A stretch of 64,000 bases of DNA from Stomorhina lunata (Eukaryota; Arthropoda; Insecta; Diptera; Rhiniidae), in NCBI GenBank assembly GCA_933228675.1, contig OW121743.1:79417995-79481994 (forward strand). The letters are read 5' to 3'. The position numbers were made by a program, and so were the translations under genes. How positions within the stretch are numbered: position 1 is the stretch's first letter; each line of letters opens with the position of its first letter. The notes below the pieces were generated by a model. The model ran no database searches. It was given only the letters and a program-made list of their open reading frames with translations, and had not been told where the DNA came from. Shown here one piece after another: positions 48,719-60,837 of the stretch.

Positions 48719-48822
48719 TCATCAAAAATTTCTATTGAAAAAATATTGACATCAACATTTTCTATAGAAAATTTAATCATCAAAAATTTCTATAGAAAGT
48801 TTTATCATCAAAAATTTTTTAT
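48711..48822 (+). repeat. 112-bp direct repeat, copy 2
   Basis: Matches 47021-47132. It lies at the inner end of the left palindrome arm, at the start of the central spacer. Confidence 0.85.
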
Positions 48823-49202
48823 AGGAATTTTTGTCATCATAATTTTCTATAGATATTTTGGTAAACACAAATTTCTTCTAGAAATTTTTGAAGACAAAAT
48901 TTTCTATAGAAATTTTTTATGACAAAATTTTCTATAGAAATTTTTGATGACAAAATTTTCTATAGATATTTTTGATGACAAAGTTTTCTATAGAAATTTT
49001 TGATGACAAAATTTGTTTAACAAAATTTTCTATAGAAATTTTTGACGGCAAAATTTTTTATAGCAATTTTTGATGACAAAATTTTCTATAGAAATTTTTG
49101 ATGACAAAATTTTCTATAGAAATTTTTGATGACAAAATTTTCTTAGATATTTTTGATGACAAAATTTGTTTAACAAAATTTTCTATAGAAATTTTTGACG
49201 GC

Positions 49203-50705
49203 AAAATTTTTTAAAGAAATTTTTGATGACAAAATTTTTTATACAAATTTTTGATGACAAAATTTTCTATAGAAGTTTTTGATGACAAAATTTTGTATAG
49301 AAATTTTTGAAAACAAAATTTTCTATAAACATTTCTGATGACAAAATTTTCAATAAAAATTTTTGATGACAAAATTTTTTATAGAAATTTTTGAAGACAA
49401 AATTTTTTATAGAAATTTTTGATGAAAAAATTTTCTATAGAAATTTTTGATGACAAAATATTCTATAGAAATTTTTTATGACAAAATATTCTATAGAAAT
49501 TTTTGATGACAAAATTTTCTATAGAAATTTTTAATGACAAAACTTTCACTAGAAATTTTAGATAACAAAGTTTTCCTTAGCAAAACTTTCACTAGAAATT
49601 TTCTTTAGCAATTTTTGATGACAAAATTTTCTATAGAAATTTTTAATGACAAAATTTTCACTAGAAATTTTAGATGACAAAATTTTCTATAGAAATTTTA
49701 AATGACAATATTTTCTATAGAAATTTTTGATGACAAAATTTTGTATAGAAATTTTTGAAAACAAAATTTTCTATAAACATTTCTGATGACAAAATTTTCA
49801 ATAAAAATATTTGATGACTAAATTTTCAATAAAAATTTTTTATAGAAATTTTTGAAGACAAAATTTTTTATAGAAATTTTTGATGACAAAATTTTCTATA
49901 GAAATTTTTGATGACAAAATATTCTATAGAAATTTTTGATGACAAAATTTTCTATAGAAATTTTTAATGACAAAACTTTCACTAGAAATTTTAGATGACA
50001 AAGTTTTCTTTAGCAATTTTTGATGACAAAATTTTCTATAGAAATTTTTAATGACAAAATTTTCACTAGAAATTTTAGATGACAAAGTTTTCTTTAGCAA
50101 TTTTTGATGACAAAATTTTCTATAGAAATTTTTGATGTCAAAATTTTCTATAGAAATTTTTGATGACAAAATTTTCTATCGAAAAGTTTTGATGACAAAA
50201 TTTTCTGTAGAAATTTTTGATGACAAAATTTTCTAAGAAATTTGTCGACGTCAAAATTTTCTATAGAAATTTTTGATGACAAAATTTTTTATAGAAATTT
50301 TTAATGACAAAATTTTCTATCGAAATTTTTAAAGACAAAATTTTCAATAGAAATTTTAGAAGACAAAATTTTTTATAGAAAGTTTTGAAGAAAAAATTTC
50401 TATAAATATTTTTGATGACAAATTTTTCTATAAAAATTTTTGATGACAAAATTTTTTATAGAAATTTTCAATGAAATTTTGTATAGATGACAACATTTTT
50501 TTATACAAGTTTTTAAAAACATAATTTTCTATACCAAAAATTTCTATAGAAAATTTTGTGCTGAAAAAATTCTTTAGTAAATATCGTCATCAAAAATTTC
50601 TGTAGAAAATTTTTTCATCAAAAATTTTTATACAAAAGTTTGTCATCAAAAATTTTTATACAAAATTTCTTCTTGAAGATTTTCTATAAAAAATTTTGTC
50701 ATCAA
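49203..50705 (-). repeat. Right arm of the 3.6-kb palindrome
   Basis: Reverse-complement copy of 47130-48718 with few differences by eye. The two arms encode the same 62-codon frame on opposite strands. The central spacer 48719-49202 holds further inverted-orientation satellite units, including a near-duplicate TTGTTTAACAAAATTTTC block at about 49008 and 49162. Confidence 0.88.
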
Positions 50706-50899
50706 AAATTTCGTAAGGAAAAAATTTGGTCGACAAAAATTTCGGTAGAAAATTTTGTAATTAAAAATTTCTATAGAAAATTTTGTCATCTTAAATTACT
50801 ATGGACAAATTTTGTCATCATAAATTTGTTTAGAAAACTTTGTCATCAAAAATTTCTTTAGGAAATTTTGTCATCCAAAATTTCTATAGAAAATTTTGG

Positions 50900-51734
50900 T
50901 ATTTTTTTCTCTGTTAACGATTATAAAACCCCATCGCGTGTTCTGTGATAAATTTATTATTATGTCTGTAATAAAGTCATTTAATACCTAAAGTTATCAC
51001 AAACTGACCATTAAAAATTCTTTATAAAACCCAAATGAATCTCCTAACAGAAGTAATTTATATTATTGCTGTTAATAAAAGAACAATATTTTCGCTTGGA
51101 ACATTTTTATATTGTGTGAGTCGGAAAACACACGCATTAACATAAGTTCATCACCAAACATAGAAACTTACAGACATACTGACATTTATACATACATAAT
51201 TACATATATTTTAACAAAGTGTCATCATGAGTCCAATATTGTCGTTTCAAACATTAAAGAGGAGCATCAAAACACATACTTTACATACTTGACGCCTTCC
51301 AAATCGACTGACAAAAATACAATAAAAAAGGACACAACAACAACAACGCATTACCATAGAGAATTGTTTTGATAAAAAAGAAACGCTGTTGCTGCTATCC
51401 TTAATGGTCCGTTACTTTCCAGGGGGTGTAGAAAATTAAACTGATGAAAGCAGTTGTTTTCCGTTTTTAGTTTAAATTTCCTGTTGGCGTTAGAAGAATG
51501 TGCTTTTGGGGGCAGAAAATAAAAATGTTTTGAAATATTATAAAAATAGACAAAGATTTAGGGCTTTAATATATTAATTTAGGTTTTAAATTTAAAGATT
51601 TATTTGCCTTCATTTTTTTGAACTTTAATGTATATTCTACAAATTTGGGATATACATTTTTTGGGATTGCAGGATTGTGTTGTAAAAAAACTGCAGTATT
51701 TTTTTATATTAAGTATTAATTTTTGTGGATAGTA
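50900..51734. other. Unique spacer, no gene recognised
   Basis: Less AT-biased than its flanks, with ACAACAACAACAACG near 51338 and CCAGGGGGTGTAG near 51419. An 86-codon + frame (51112-51372) is present, but nothing in it is recognisable. The sequence resembles ordinary intron or intergenic DNA. Confidence 0.45.
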
Positions 51735-54030
51735 ATTTATGCTATAGAAAATTATATGTAATATTTTTTTTATTGGAAATGTTTCGGAATCCAATATTTT
51801 TTGTAGAAATTGTTGCGGATTGTAATATTTTTTATATAAAATTTTAGGAAAAGCTATATTTTCTATTGAAAATGTTATGGAATGCAATATTTTCTAGAGA
51901 AAATACTAGGGATTTCCATAAAAAAAATTGTGGAATGTAATATTTTCTAAAAAAAAATATTGTGGAATGCAATATTTCTTATAGAAAATATTGTGGAATG
52001 CAATATTTTATTCAGCAAATATTGTGGAATGCAATATTTGCTATAAAAAATCTTATTGAATGCAATATTTTCCAGAGAAAATATATTTATAAAAAATATT
52101 GTGGAATGTAATATTTTTTTATAGAAAATATTGTGGAATGTAATATTTCCTAAGAAAATGCTGCGGAATGTAATATTTTCTATAGAAAATGTTGTGGAAT
52201 GCACTATTTTCTATAGAAAATGTTGTGGAATGCAATATTTTCTATAGAAAATGTTGTGGAATGCAATATTTTCTAAAGAAAATGTTATGGAATGTAATAT
52301 TTTCTAGAGAAAATGCTAGGGAAAGCAATAATTTCCATAGAAAATATTATGGAATGTAATATTTGCTATTGAAAATATTGTGGAATGTTATACTTTTTAT
52401 AGAAAATAATGTAGAATGTAATATTTTTTGTAGCATATGTTGTGAAATGCATTATTTTCTATTGAAAATCTTATGGAATGCAAAATTTTCTTTGAAAATA
52501 TTAGGAAAAGCAACAATTTCCATAAAAAATATTGCGGAATGTAATATTTTCTATAAAAAATGTTGTTGAATGCAATATTTCCTATAGAAAACGTTGTGGA
52601 ATGCAATATTATCTATAGAAAATGTTGTGGAATGCAATATTTTTATAGAAAATTTTGTGAAATGCAATATTCTCTATAGAAAATGTTGTGGAATGCAATA
52701 TTTTCTATAGAAAATGTTGTGAAATGCAATATTTTCTATAGAAAATGTTGTGGAATGCAATATTTTTAATAGAAAATGTTGTGAAATGCAATTTTCTCTA
52801 TAGAAAATGTTGCGGAATGCAATATTTTTAATAGAAATTGTTGTGAAATGCAATATTTTCTATTGAAAATGTTATGGAATGCAAAATTTTCTATAAAAAT
52901 ATTAGGGAAAGCAACAATTTCAATTAAAAATATTGTTGAATGTAATATTTTCTATAAAAAATGTTGTGGAATGCAATATTTTCTATAGAAAATAATGTGG
53001 AATGTAATATTTTCTATAGAAAATGTTGTGGAACGCAATATTTCCTATAGAAAATGTTGTGGAATGCAATATTTTCTATAGAAAATGTTGTGGAATGCAA
53101 TATTTTTAATAGAAAATTTTGTGAAATGCAATGTTCTCTATAGAAAATGTTGTGAACTGAAATATTTCCTATAGAAAATGTTGTAGAATTCAATATTTTT
53201 AATAGAAAATGTTGTAAAATGCAATTTTTTCTATAGAAAATGTTGTGAAATGAAATATTTCCTATAGAAAATGTTGTGAAATGCAATATTTTCTATAGAA
53301 AATGTTTCAAAATGAAATATTTCAATAGAGAATGTTGTGGAATGAAATATTTACTATAGAAAATGTCGTGGAATGCAATATTTTCTATAGAAAATGTTGT
53401 GGAATGCAATATTTTCTATAGAAAATGTTGTAGAATGTAATATTTTCTATAGAAAATGTTGTGGAATGCAATATTTTCTATAAAAAATGATGTGGAATGT
53501 AATATTTTCTATAGAAAATGTTGTGGAATGCAATATTTTGTAAATAAGATTTTGTGGAATACAATATTTATTATAGAGAATGTTGTGGAATCTAATATTT
53601 TTTATAGAAAATGTTGTGGAATGCAATATTTTTTATAGACAATGTTACAGAATACAATATTTTCTATAGAAAATGTTGTGGAATGCAATATTTTCTATAG
53701 AAAATATTGTGGAATGCAATATTTTCTATAGAAAATAATGTGGAATGCAATATTTTCTATAGAAAATTTTGTGGAATGCAATATTTTCTATAGAAAATGT
53801 TGTGAGATGCAATATTTTCTATAGCAAATGTTGTGGAATGCAATATTTTCTATAAAAAATGTTGTGGAATGAAATATTTTCTATAGAAAATGTTTTGGAA
53901 TGTAATATGTTCAATAGAAAATATTGTGGAATGCAACATTTTGTATAGAAAATATTGTGGAATGCAATATTTTATATAAAAAATATTGTGGAATGCAATA
54001 TTTTATATAGAAAATGTTGTGGAATGCAAT
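51735..54030 (+). repeat. 31-bp CTATAG satellite, GTGGAATGCAATATT type
   Basis: About 74 units of 31 bp: TTCTATAGAAAATGTTGTGG then AATGCAATATT. The 14-bp palindrome TTTTCTATAGAAAA is kept in most units. The left edge is degenerate, and blocks near 52080-52600 carry more variants than 53330-54000. Minus-strand His-Ser-Thr-Phe-Ser-Ile frames are artefacts. Confidence 0.95.
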
Positions 54031-55489
54031 ATTTTTCAATTAAGGTAAAATATTTTTTTGTTGTAAAAATAAACACTCCACATTTAACTGCTAAAATCAT
54101 TTAAACAAATATAAGAAAAAAATTTAAATGAACTTAATAAAATCCAAGCAATTTAACACATTCGATTTTATATCTCTGCAGCATGAAACGAAATAAAATA
54201 AAATGTTTCAAATTAAAAGGCTCTTATTAGTATCTTTAAAAATACACCCACTTTAGAAACCTTAAAAAGGAAAATTCAAAAGAAATGAAAGAAAATTAGA
54301 AACATTCTTGCAACACATAAAAGGAATTTAGCTACAAAAAAAAATTAAAAAGAAAAAGTGAGAAAGAAGTGCAAAAAAGAGGAGGAAATTTGATTGAGGA
54401 AAGATAAATTTTCAGTGATATGTTTGTTGGCAAGTGTTGTTTTAAGATTGAAAGATTTTACGTCATCGTGATGCAACATTTGTTCGAGTACTTAAGATTG
54501 TGAAGAGGATTTATTTTCTTGTAGATAAACTACCTTTTGTGAGAGGAAGTTGCCCTAAGGGAAATTAGGAAAATTTTTGTTATATAAAATAATTATACGT
54601 ATGAGTAATAAACAATTTGAAACGAAATAAATAGTACTCATACGCATAATATTTTAATACAAAATTTCGAAGATAATTAGCATAAATTGTTAAATCTCCC
54701 CAACATGTTAAAGATATTTATAGAAATTTTAACATATCAATAACATAGAAATGAGTTTTCTATAAGCTCCTTTACTAGATGATTTTATTTAGATTTAAAT
54801 TTACAAATTAAATTCTATTTTTAGTAGAATATTATTATAATATGGCTTCTTTAGCATATCCTTCCCCTCCTTTAGATAAGTGTAATGTTAGTTATCCCAA
54901 GTATCTGTAACACACTTATCATCATCATGCCAAAGTAGAAGATTGAAATCCTCACCAAGTATTTTTGTATGTATATATCTATGTCTATTTGTGTGTCTGT
55001 TTGTCTGTAGGTCTGCAAGTTTGTTTGCCTGTTGTTGTTTGTGTCTGCTCTATTACTTAAAACGGAAAAGGAAATGTGTTGAAATTACAACTGTTTATCC
55101 TTGCTATAAAAATATACATATTTTACATTTATATTATGGGTATAAGATTTTCTAAATTATATTGTGGTAAAGCGAACTTTACATAAAACAGACAGTTATT
55201 TACTTAGTAGAGTTCAAACATCCGTTGGTCGAACATTTAATAAAGAAATCAAAAAAAACGTTGAGGGGAAAACCAACTTAAAAGATATAACTATAAATAA
55301 AATTCTAATGTAGAGATAATTTTTATGAAGGCAAATTATATATTTGCATTTTACACAGAAATGTTGCTTAATTATTTGTATACTCTTTAATTATATAATT
55401 AAAATTATAAACCCTTTATTACAGTAATATTAAATTCCAAAAGACTTTTGTAAAATTTTTAAAATACTTTAAGATTTTCCACAAAAACA
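54031..55489. other. AT-rich spacer, no gene recognised
   Basis: Unique sequence with a TGTCTGTTTGTCTGTAGGTC-like TG-rich stretch near 54985-55050. A 70-codon + frame across it is low complexity. Confidence 0.45.
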
Positions 55490-56445
55490 AAATGCTAAAT
55501 TTCTTATATAGAATTATTGGATTGTTTGAAAAGCAATTTCATTTTTCCCGACTCAGAGTTAAATTAAAATCGGGTTGCATTTTGTTCTTATTTTTTCAAA
55601 TTATAGTCGCTTGCCATTTCCTTATTATTTCAAGATTTTTGGGTCAATATGCAAAAATAAGCAGATGGACATAATTTAACAACAATGCCTATACCTTGGT
55701 CATTCATTTGAGATTTATTTGGCTACATCAGTTTACACACGAAAGAAGCTACATCTGAACATAATATAAAATTCTTTTTAATTTCATATACAAACTATTT
55801 TTTCATTTCAAAAATTGCATTCTACGAAAAGAAATTTCGTTTGTTTCGGACAATTATGGAGCTATGTTGTAGCCATTAATACACATCGACCCAAAAATTC
55901 GGGTTTGTTCGTCGCCATCTCGTTGTTTTTCCATGGTGTTGTGAAACATTTTTCAATCCTTATTTACGTGACGTGTGGTCATTATTTAAAGATTTTTGGA
56001 TAAATATGCAAAAATAAGCAGATAGATTTAATCTTACAACAATGCTAAGACTTTAGCTTTAATGTTGAGACTTATTTAAAAACATCAGTCTAAACACAAA
56101 AAAATGTATATCTAAACTAAACTAGTTTTGTATTAAAAAAAAAAAAACATGATTAATATTGGTTTGTCCTGCATGTTATTTCAATTTTTCTCCGACTTTT
56201 ATGGTGTCATGTTATCCATTATCACACATTTTAGTTGTTGTTTTCTTTGTATTGTGAAGAATTTTAAAAAAAGGTTTTTTTTCGTCTGCTCATTATTTAT
56301 AGATTTTAGGTCTAAAATGCAAAAATAAGCAGAAAGATTTAATTTAACAAAAGTTCTTTTACTTTTACCTTTAATTTGAGGCTTATTTGGGTATATCAGT
56401 TTGCACACATAAAAAGCTTATCTAACCTAAATGAATATATTTTTT
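55490..56445 (+). repeat. Three tandem diverged copies of a 310-360-bp repeat
   Basis: ATGCAAAAATAAGCAGA recurs with its GCAAAA at 55651, 56008 and 56319. Each copy also shares a downstream CAGTTTACACAC / CAGTCTAAACAC / CAGTTTGCACAC segment and an upstream CATTATTTA(A/T)AGATTTT(T/A)G segment. The copies are strongly diverged. A weaker match (GGCTAAATATGCAGAGTTATG) lies near 59494-59514. Family unknown. Confidence 0.65.
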
Positions 56446-56565
56446 AAACATATATTAAATTTTTCTCGACATAGGATTTAATTATATTTCCGAGCCCAGC
56501 ATTACACTTAAGACGTATGGTTTGAGACTGATATAGCCAGGCTTGGTTGTGAAAAAGTGCAAAAT

Positions 56566-58745
56566 AAAATTTTCTACACAAAATGTTCTGCAACATAATA
56601 TTTTCTATAGAAAATATTGTGCAATATAATATTTTCTATACAAATGTTGCGCAACATAAGATTTTAGATAGAAAGTGCTAAGCAACTTAAAATTTTCTAT
56701 AGAAAATGTTGTGCAACATAAGGTTTTCAATAGTAAATGTAATTTGTCAACATAAGATATTCTATAGAAAATGTGGCGCAACATTGGATTTTCTGTAGAA
56801 AATATTGTGCAACATTAGATTTTCTATAGAAAATGTTGTACAACATTGTATTTTCAGTAGAAAACATTGTGCAATATTGGATTTTCTATAGAAAACGTAG
56901 TGCAAGATTGGATTTTCTACAGAAAATGTAGTGCAAGATTGGATTTTATATAGAAATTGTTGTCTAACATTGGGTTTCATATGAGAAATGTTGTGCAACA
57001 TTAGATTTTTTACAGAAAATGTAGTGCAAGATTGGATTTTGTATAGAAATTGTTATGCAACATTCAGTTTCATATAGGAAATGTTGTGCAACATTAGATT
57101 TTTTATGGAAAATGTTGTGCAACATTAGATTTTATATAGAAAATGTTGTGTAACATTTGATTTTCTCTAGAAAATGTTGTGCAACATTGGATTTTCTATA
57201 GAAAATGTTGTGCAACATTGGATTTTCAATAGAAAATGTGGTGAAAATGTTGTGCAACATTGAGTTTTTTATAGAAAATGTTGTGCAGTACCGGATTTTC
57301 TATAGCAAATGTGCAACATTAGATTTTATATAGAAAATGCTGAGTAACATTTGATTTTCTCTAGAAAATGTTGTGCAACATTGGATTTTCTATAGAAAAT
57401 GTTGTGCAACATTGGATTTTCTATAGAAAATGTTGTGTAACATTGGATTTTCTATAGAAAATGTTGTGCAGCATTGGATTTTCTATAGAAAATGTTGTGC
57501 AACATCAGATTTTCTATAGAAAATGTTGTGCAACATGAGATTTTCTATAGCAAATGTTATGCAACATTGGATTTTATATAGAAAATGTTGAGTAGCATTT
57601 GATTTTCTCTAGAAAATGTTGTGCAACATTGGATTTTCTGTAGAAAATGTTTTGCAACATTGGATTTTCAATAGAAAATGTTGTGAGAATGTTGTGCAAC
57701 ATTGAGTTTTTTTATAGAAAATGTTGTGCAATACTGGATTTTCTATAGCAAATGTTGTGCAACATTGAATTTTCTATAGGAAATGTTGTTTCATATAGGA
57801 AATGTTGTGTAACATTAGATTTTTTATGGAAAATGTTGTGCAACATTAGATTTTATATAGAAAATGCTGAGTAACATTTCATTTTCCCTAGAAAATGATG
57901 TGCAACATATGATTTTCTATAGAAAATGTTGTGCAACATATGATTTTCTATAGAAAATGTTGTGCAACATATGATTTTCTATAGAAAATGTTGTGCAACA
58001 TATGATTTTCTATAGAAAATATTGTGCAACATTGGATATTCTATAGAAAATGTTGTGCAACATTGGATTTTCTATATAATATGTTATGCAACATTGGATT
58101 TTATATACAAAATGTTGAGTAGCATTTGATTTTCTTTAGAAAATGTTGTGCAACATTGGATTTTCTATAGAATATGATGTGTAACATTGAATTTTCTATA
58201 GCAAATGTTCTGCAACATTGATTTTCTATATAAAATAACGTGCAACATAAGATTTTCTATAGAAAATGTTGTACAATATGAGACTTTCTACAGAATATAT
58301 AGACAGAGTTGTGCAACATTGGATTTTCTATAGAAAAATTTGTAATACATTGGATTTTTTATAGAAAATGTTGAGCATCATTGGATTTTTTATAGAAAAT
58401 CTTGAGCAACATTGGATTTTCTATAGAAAATGTTAAGCAACATAAGATTTCTTGTAGAAAATGTTGTGTTGTAATTTCTATAGAAAATGTAATGGAACAT
58501 TGGATTTTCTATAGTAAATGTTGTGCAACATTGAGCTTTCTATAGAAAATGTTGAGCAACCTTTCATTTTCTACAGAAAATGTTGTGCAACATTAGATTT
58601 TCTATAGAAAATGTTGTGTAACATTGGATTTTACATAGAAAATGTTGTGCAACATAAGATTTTCTATGTCAAATGTTCTGCAATAAAAATTTTCTGTAGA
58701 AAATGTTGTTCAACATACGATTTTCTATTGAAAGTTTTGTGCAAG
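56566..58745 (+). repeat. 31-bp CTATAG satellite, GTGCAACATTGGATT type
   Basis: About 70 units of 31 bp: TTCTATAGAAAATGTTGTGC then AACATTGGATT. Each unit carries two dyads, TTTTCTATAGAAAA and ATGTTG-TG-CAACAT. The unit shares TTCTATAGAAAATGTTGTG with the array at 51735-54030 and differs in the other half, so the two families are sisters. A block of CATATGATTTTCTATAG units is clustered at 57905-58015, a local expansion. Confidence 0.95.
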
Positions 58746-60380
58746 CAGAATCGGTTGAAACGGCCCATATTTGGCAATATCTCCCACACAGAAAAGGTAT
58801 TAATTAATACATAAATTAAATTAATACATTAATGTTATTCAAGACGGAATTAAGTGATCCGATGTGTATGGAGAAGATGTATTACGAGTACGCCAGTACC
58901 AAAACTGGATTAGTATGGTATCGTCAAGGTCTCTTATTCCTTTCTAAAACGACCTGAGATCATGCTACATGATGTATTGAACCAAATTACTTTAAAATCT
59001 TATTTCTATTAAAAAAAAATATGTTGTCTGATTGTTGGGATTTTAAAGGAATCGTGTGGTAATACAGTTCTATATAGAGGGTGTGCGAATTGGGTTACTT
59101 TCTATAGAAAGGTTCGGAGCCGGAGTCAAAACATTCTTCTTTTGTTATCCTTGACTCCCAGTGGAGCATAGGGCCTCAAATTAAAACATCAATAAGTCTA
59201 AAAATATAATCGGATGCAGCTCATTGTCTGAGAAAAGCACCCCTTGTTCCAATTGAAATGTCGTGGGAATAATGTATGTACGAGTATGCAAGAAGTTGTT
59301 TGGTAGACGCATTAGTTAAGCTTTTTGTTCTATAGCCAATATAATTGATTTCCATCGACGGCGTGTCAATGATGTAGTGCTTACCACCAATGGAGGATGA
59401 TGTGGTAATTAACAGGCTGATATGAATAATTTTGTTACTGGAGGTTTGTAAACTGCACTTCAAATTTCGTTTTCACAACATCATGTCATTTTTGGCTAAA
59501 TATGCAGAGTTATGCAGATATATTTTACATTTTAATGTAGCAGAGACTTTTGGGCATTATTTTTAATATAATTTCTTTAACGCAGTTAATATACAAAACA
59601 AGTTATATACATATGTATTACCGAGTTATATGCATTTTTATTATTTACAAAATTCCTAATAATTTTAACAATTTTCCATTTAAAGCTAAATATAAATGTA
59701 ATACAAATTCTAATATTCCCCTTTCAACCTTTTTACAATATCTGTTCCGCGTACATAAAAATCAATATGAATCAAAGTTTCGAAAGTATTTGCGTAAATA
59801 ACTCACCCTAGACTAAATTGGAATTCTAAGCAATCAAAATTTTCTATTAATTTTATAAATTACTTGGAATTTATGGCAAAGGCTCTGAGTACAATTGCAC
59901 AAGAATTTTAAAAATATTTTAAAGCATTAACTAATAATAAAATATTTATGAAATTTTTAAGGGGAATGTTAATATTATTGCGTTGCGTGTGGTAGCTGTT
60001 GAAGGATTTTAGTAACGGAAGGACTGGATGTTTTGTTGTTCTGCATTTTAAATAGGATTTCGAATAATCAGGCAGGTACTCAAAGAGGAAGGGAGTGAAA
60101 GAGTGTGAGTTGTACAAATTTACATTAAAAATGGAGAAAAAATAAAAAATTTGTAACAAGTAATGGAAAAAAAAATATTTTAAATTATCTTAATGAAAAA
60201 CAAATTAAAAAGTGTTTGAGTTTTAGGAGGGACATTTTAATGGCAAAGAAATTTAAATTATATGTATTAGGATTTTATTAACAAAAACCTTGAGAATATT
60301 TAAAGCGTATTTAATTACAAAGCGCTGCACACAGTGTTAAGTTAAAGAATTCATATCTCGAAAATTGTTAGTTTTTATAT
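58746..60380. other. Spacer with a partial SINE copy
   Basis: Contains GAATCGGTTGAAACGGCCC near 58748, the palindrome-like TATTAATTAATA near 58798 and a SINE tail at 59190. Small frames at 59221-59463 (-), 59550-59801 (+) and 59908-60159 (-) show no recognisable domain. Confidence 0.45.
59190..59272 (+). mobile_element. Partial SINE (3' part only)
   Basis: CAATAAGTCTAAAAATA, then ATCGGATGCAGCTCATTG, CCCTTGTTCCAATT and GTCGTGGGAAT match 37732-37816 of the full SINE in order. The tRNA-like head with A and B boxes is absent, so it is 5'-truncated or chimeric. Confidence 0.75.
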
Positions 60381-60837
60381 AAAAACAAGTAAGAAAGTGC
60401 TATAGTCGATCAAGACCGACAATACGATACCCTTCACCAATAAGGTCAAAGGTGTTCTTTTTACTGTATGAAGACAAATATTTGCCTAATTTTGCCACCA
60501 TACAAACATTTTCTCAAATCTTACATATTTAAGCTGTTTACTTATATGGGAGCAAGGGTCAAATGTGGACCGATTACCTCGAAATTTGGAAAATTGATTA
60601 CAGTTTTTGCAAAAATGATGTATCAAAAAATAAACGCAAAATTCTCATTATCCTTAGATTTATGAGCGCTTTAGAGATTTTTGTCTCATTTAGTGCGTTT
60701 TGACAGCAGAGTTTGAATGGGAGCTATGGTCAAAGGTGGACCGATTTCAACGAAATTTGGTACAATGGTTTTGGTTTACACAAGCAGTATTTTTTTAAAT
60801 TGCATGAAAAAATATTGATATTTGTGGCCAAGATATC
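60381..60837 (+). mobile_element. Dispersed repeat (AACAAGTAAGAAAGTGCTATA family), longer copy
   Basis: The first 100 bp are the reverse complement of 4509-4607, including TCGATCAAGACCGA and ACGATACCCTTCACCA. Beyond this, ATGGGAGCAAGGGTCAAATG (60546) and ATGGGAGCTATGGTCAAAGG (60717) form an internal direct repeat, each followed by TGGACCGATT and GAAATTTGG. The copy leads straight into a 31-bp satellite. The 65-codon + frame at 60468-60665 is not recognisable as a gene. Confidence 0.65.

Larger units (their letters stand above)
46943..50899. repeat. 28-bp CTATAG satellite with alternating orientation
   Basis: The same family as 43612-45875. TCATC reads on + at 46943-47130, on - to about 47290, on + at 47340-48825, on - at 48826-50520 and on + to 50899. 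Most of this is explained by one large inverted repeat (47130-48718 with 49203-50705). Frames inside are artefacts, but identical ones on opposite strands (47360-47548 and 50261-50449) reveal the palindrome. Confidence 0.93.

Noticed and set aside
59221..59463. 80-codon frame on -
   Set aside because: It overlaps the truncated SINE tail and has no recognisable domain.
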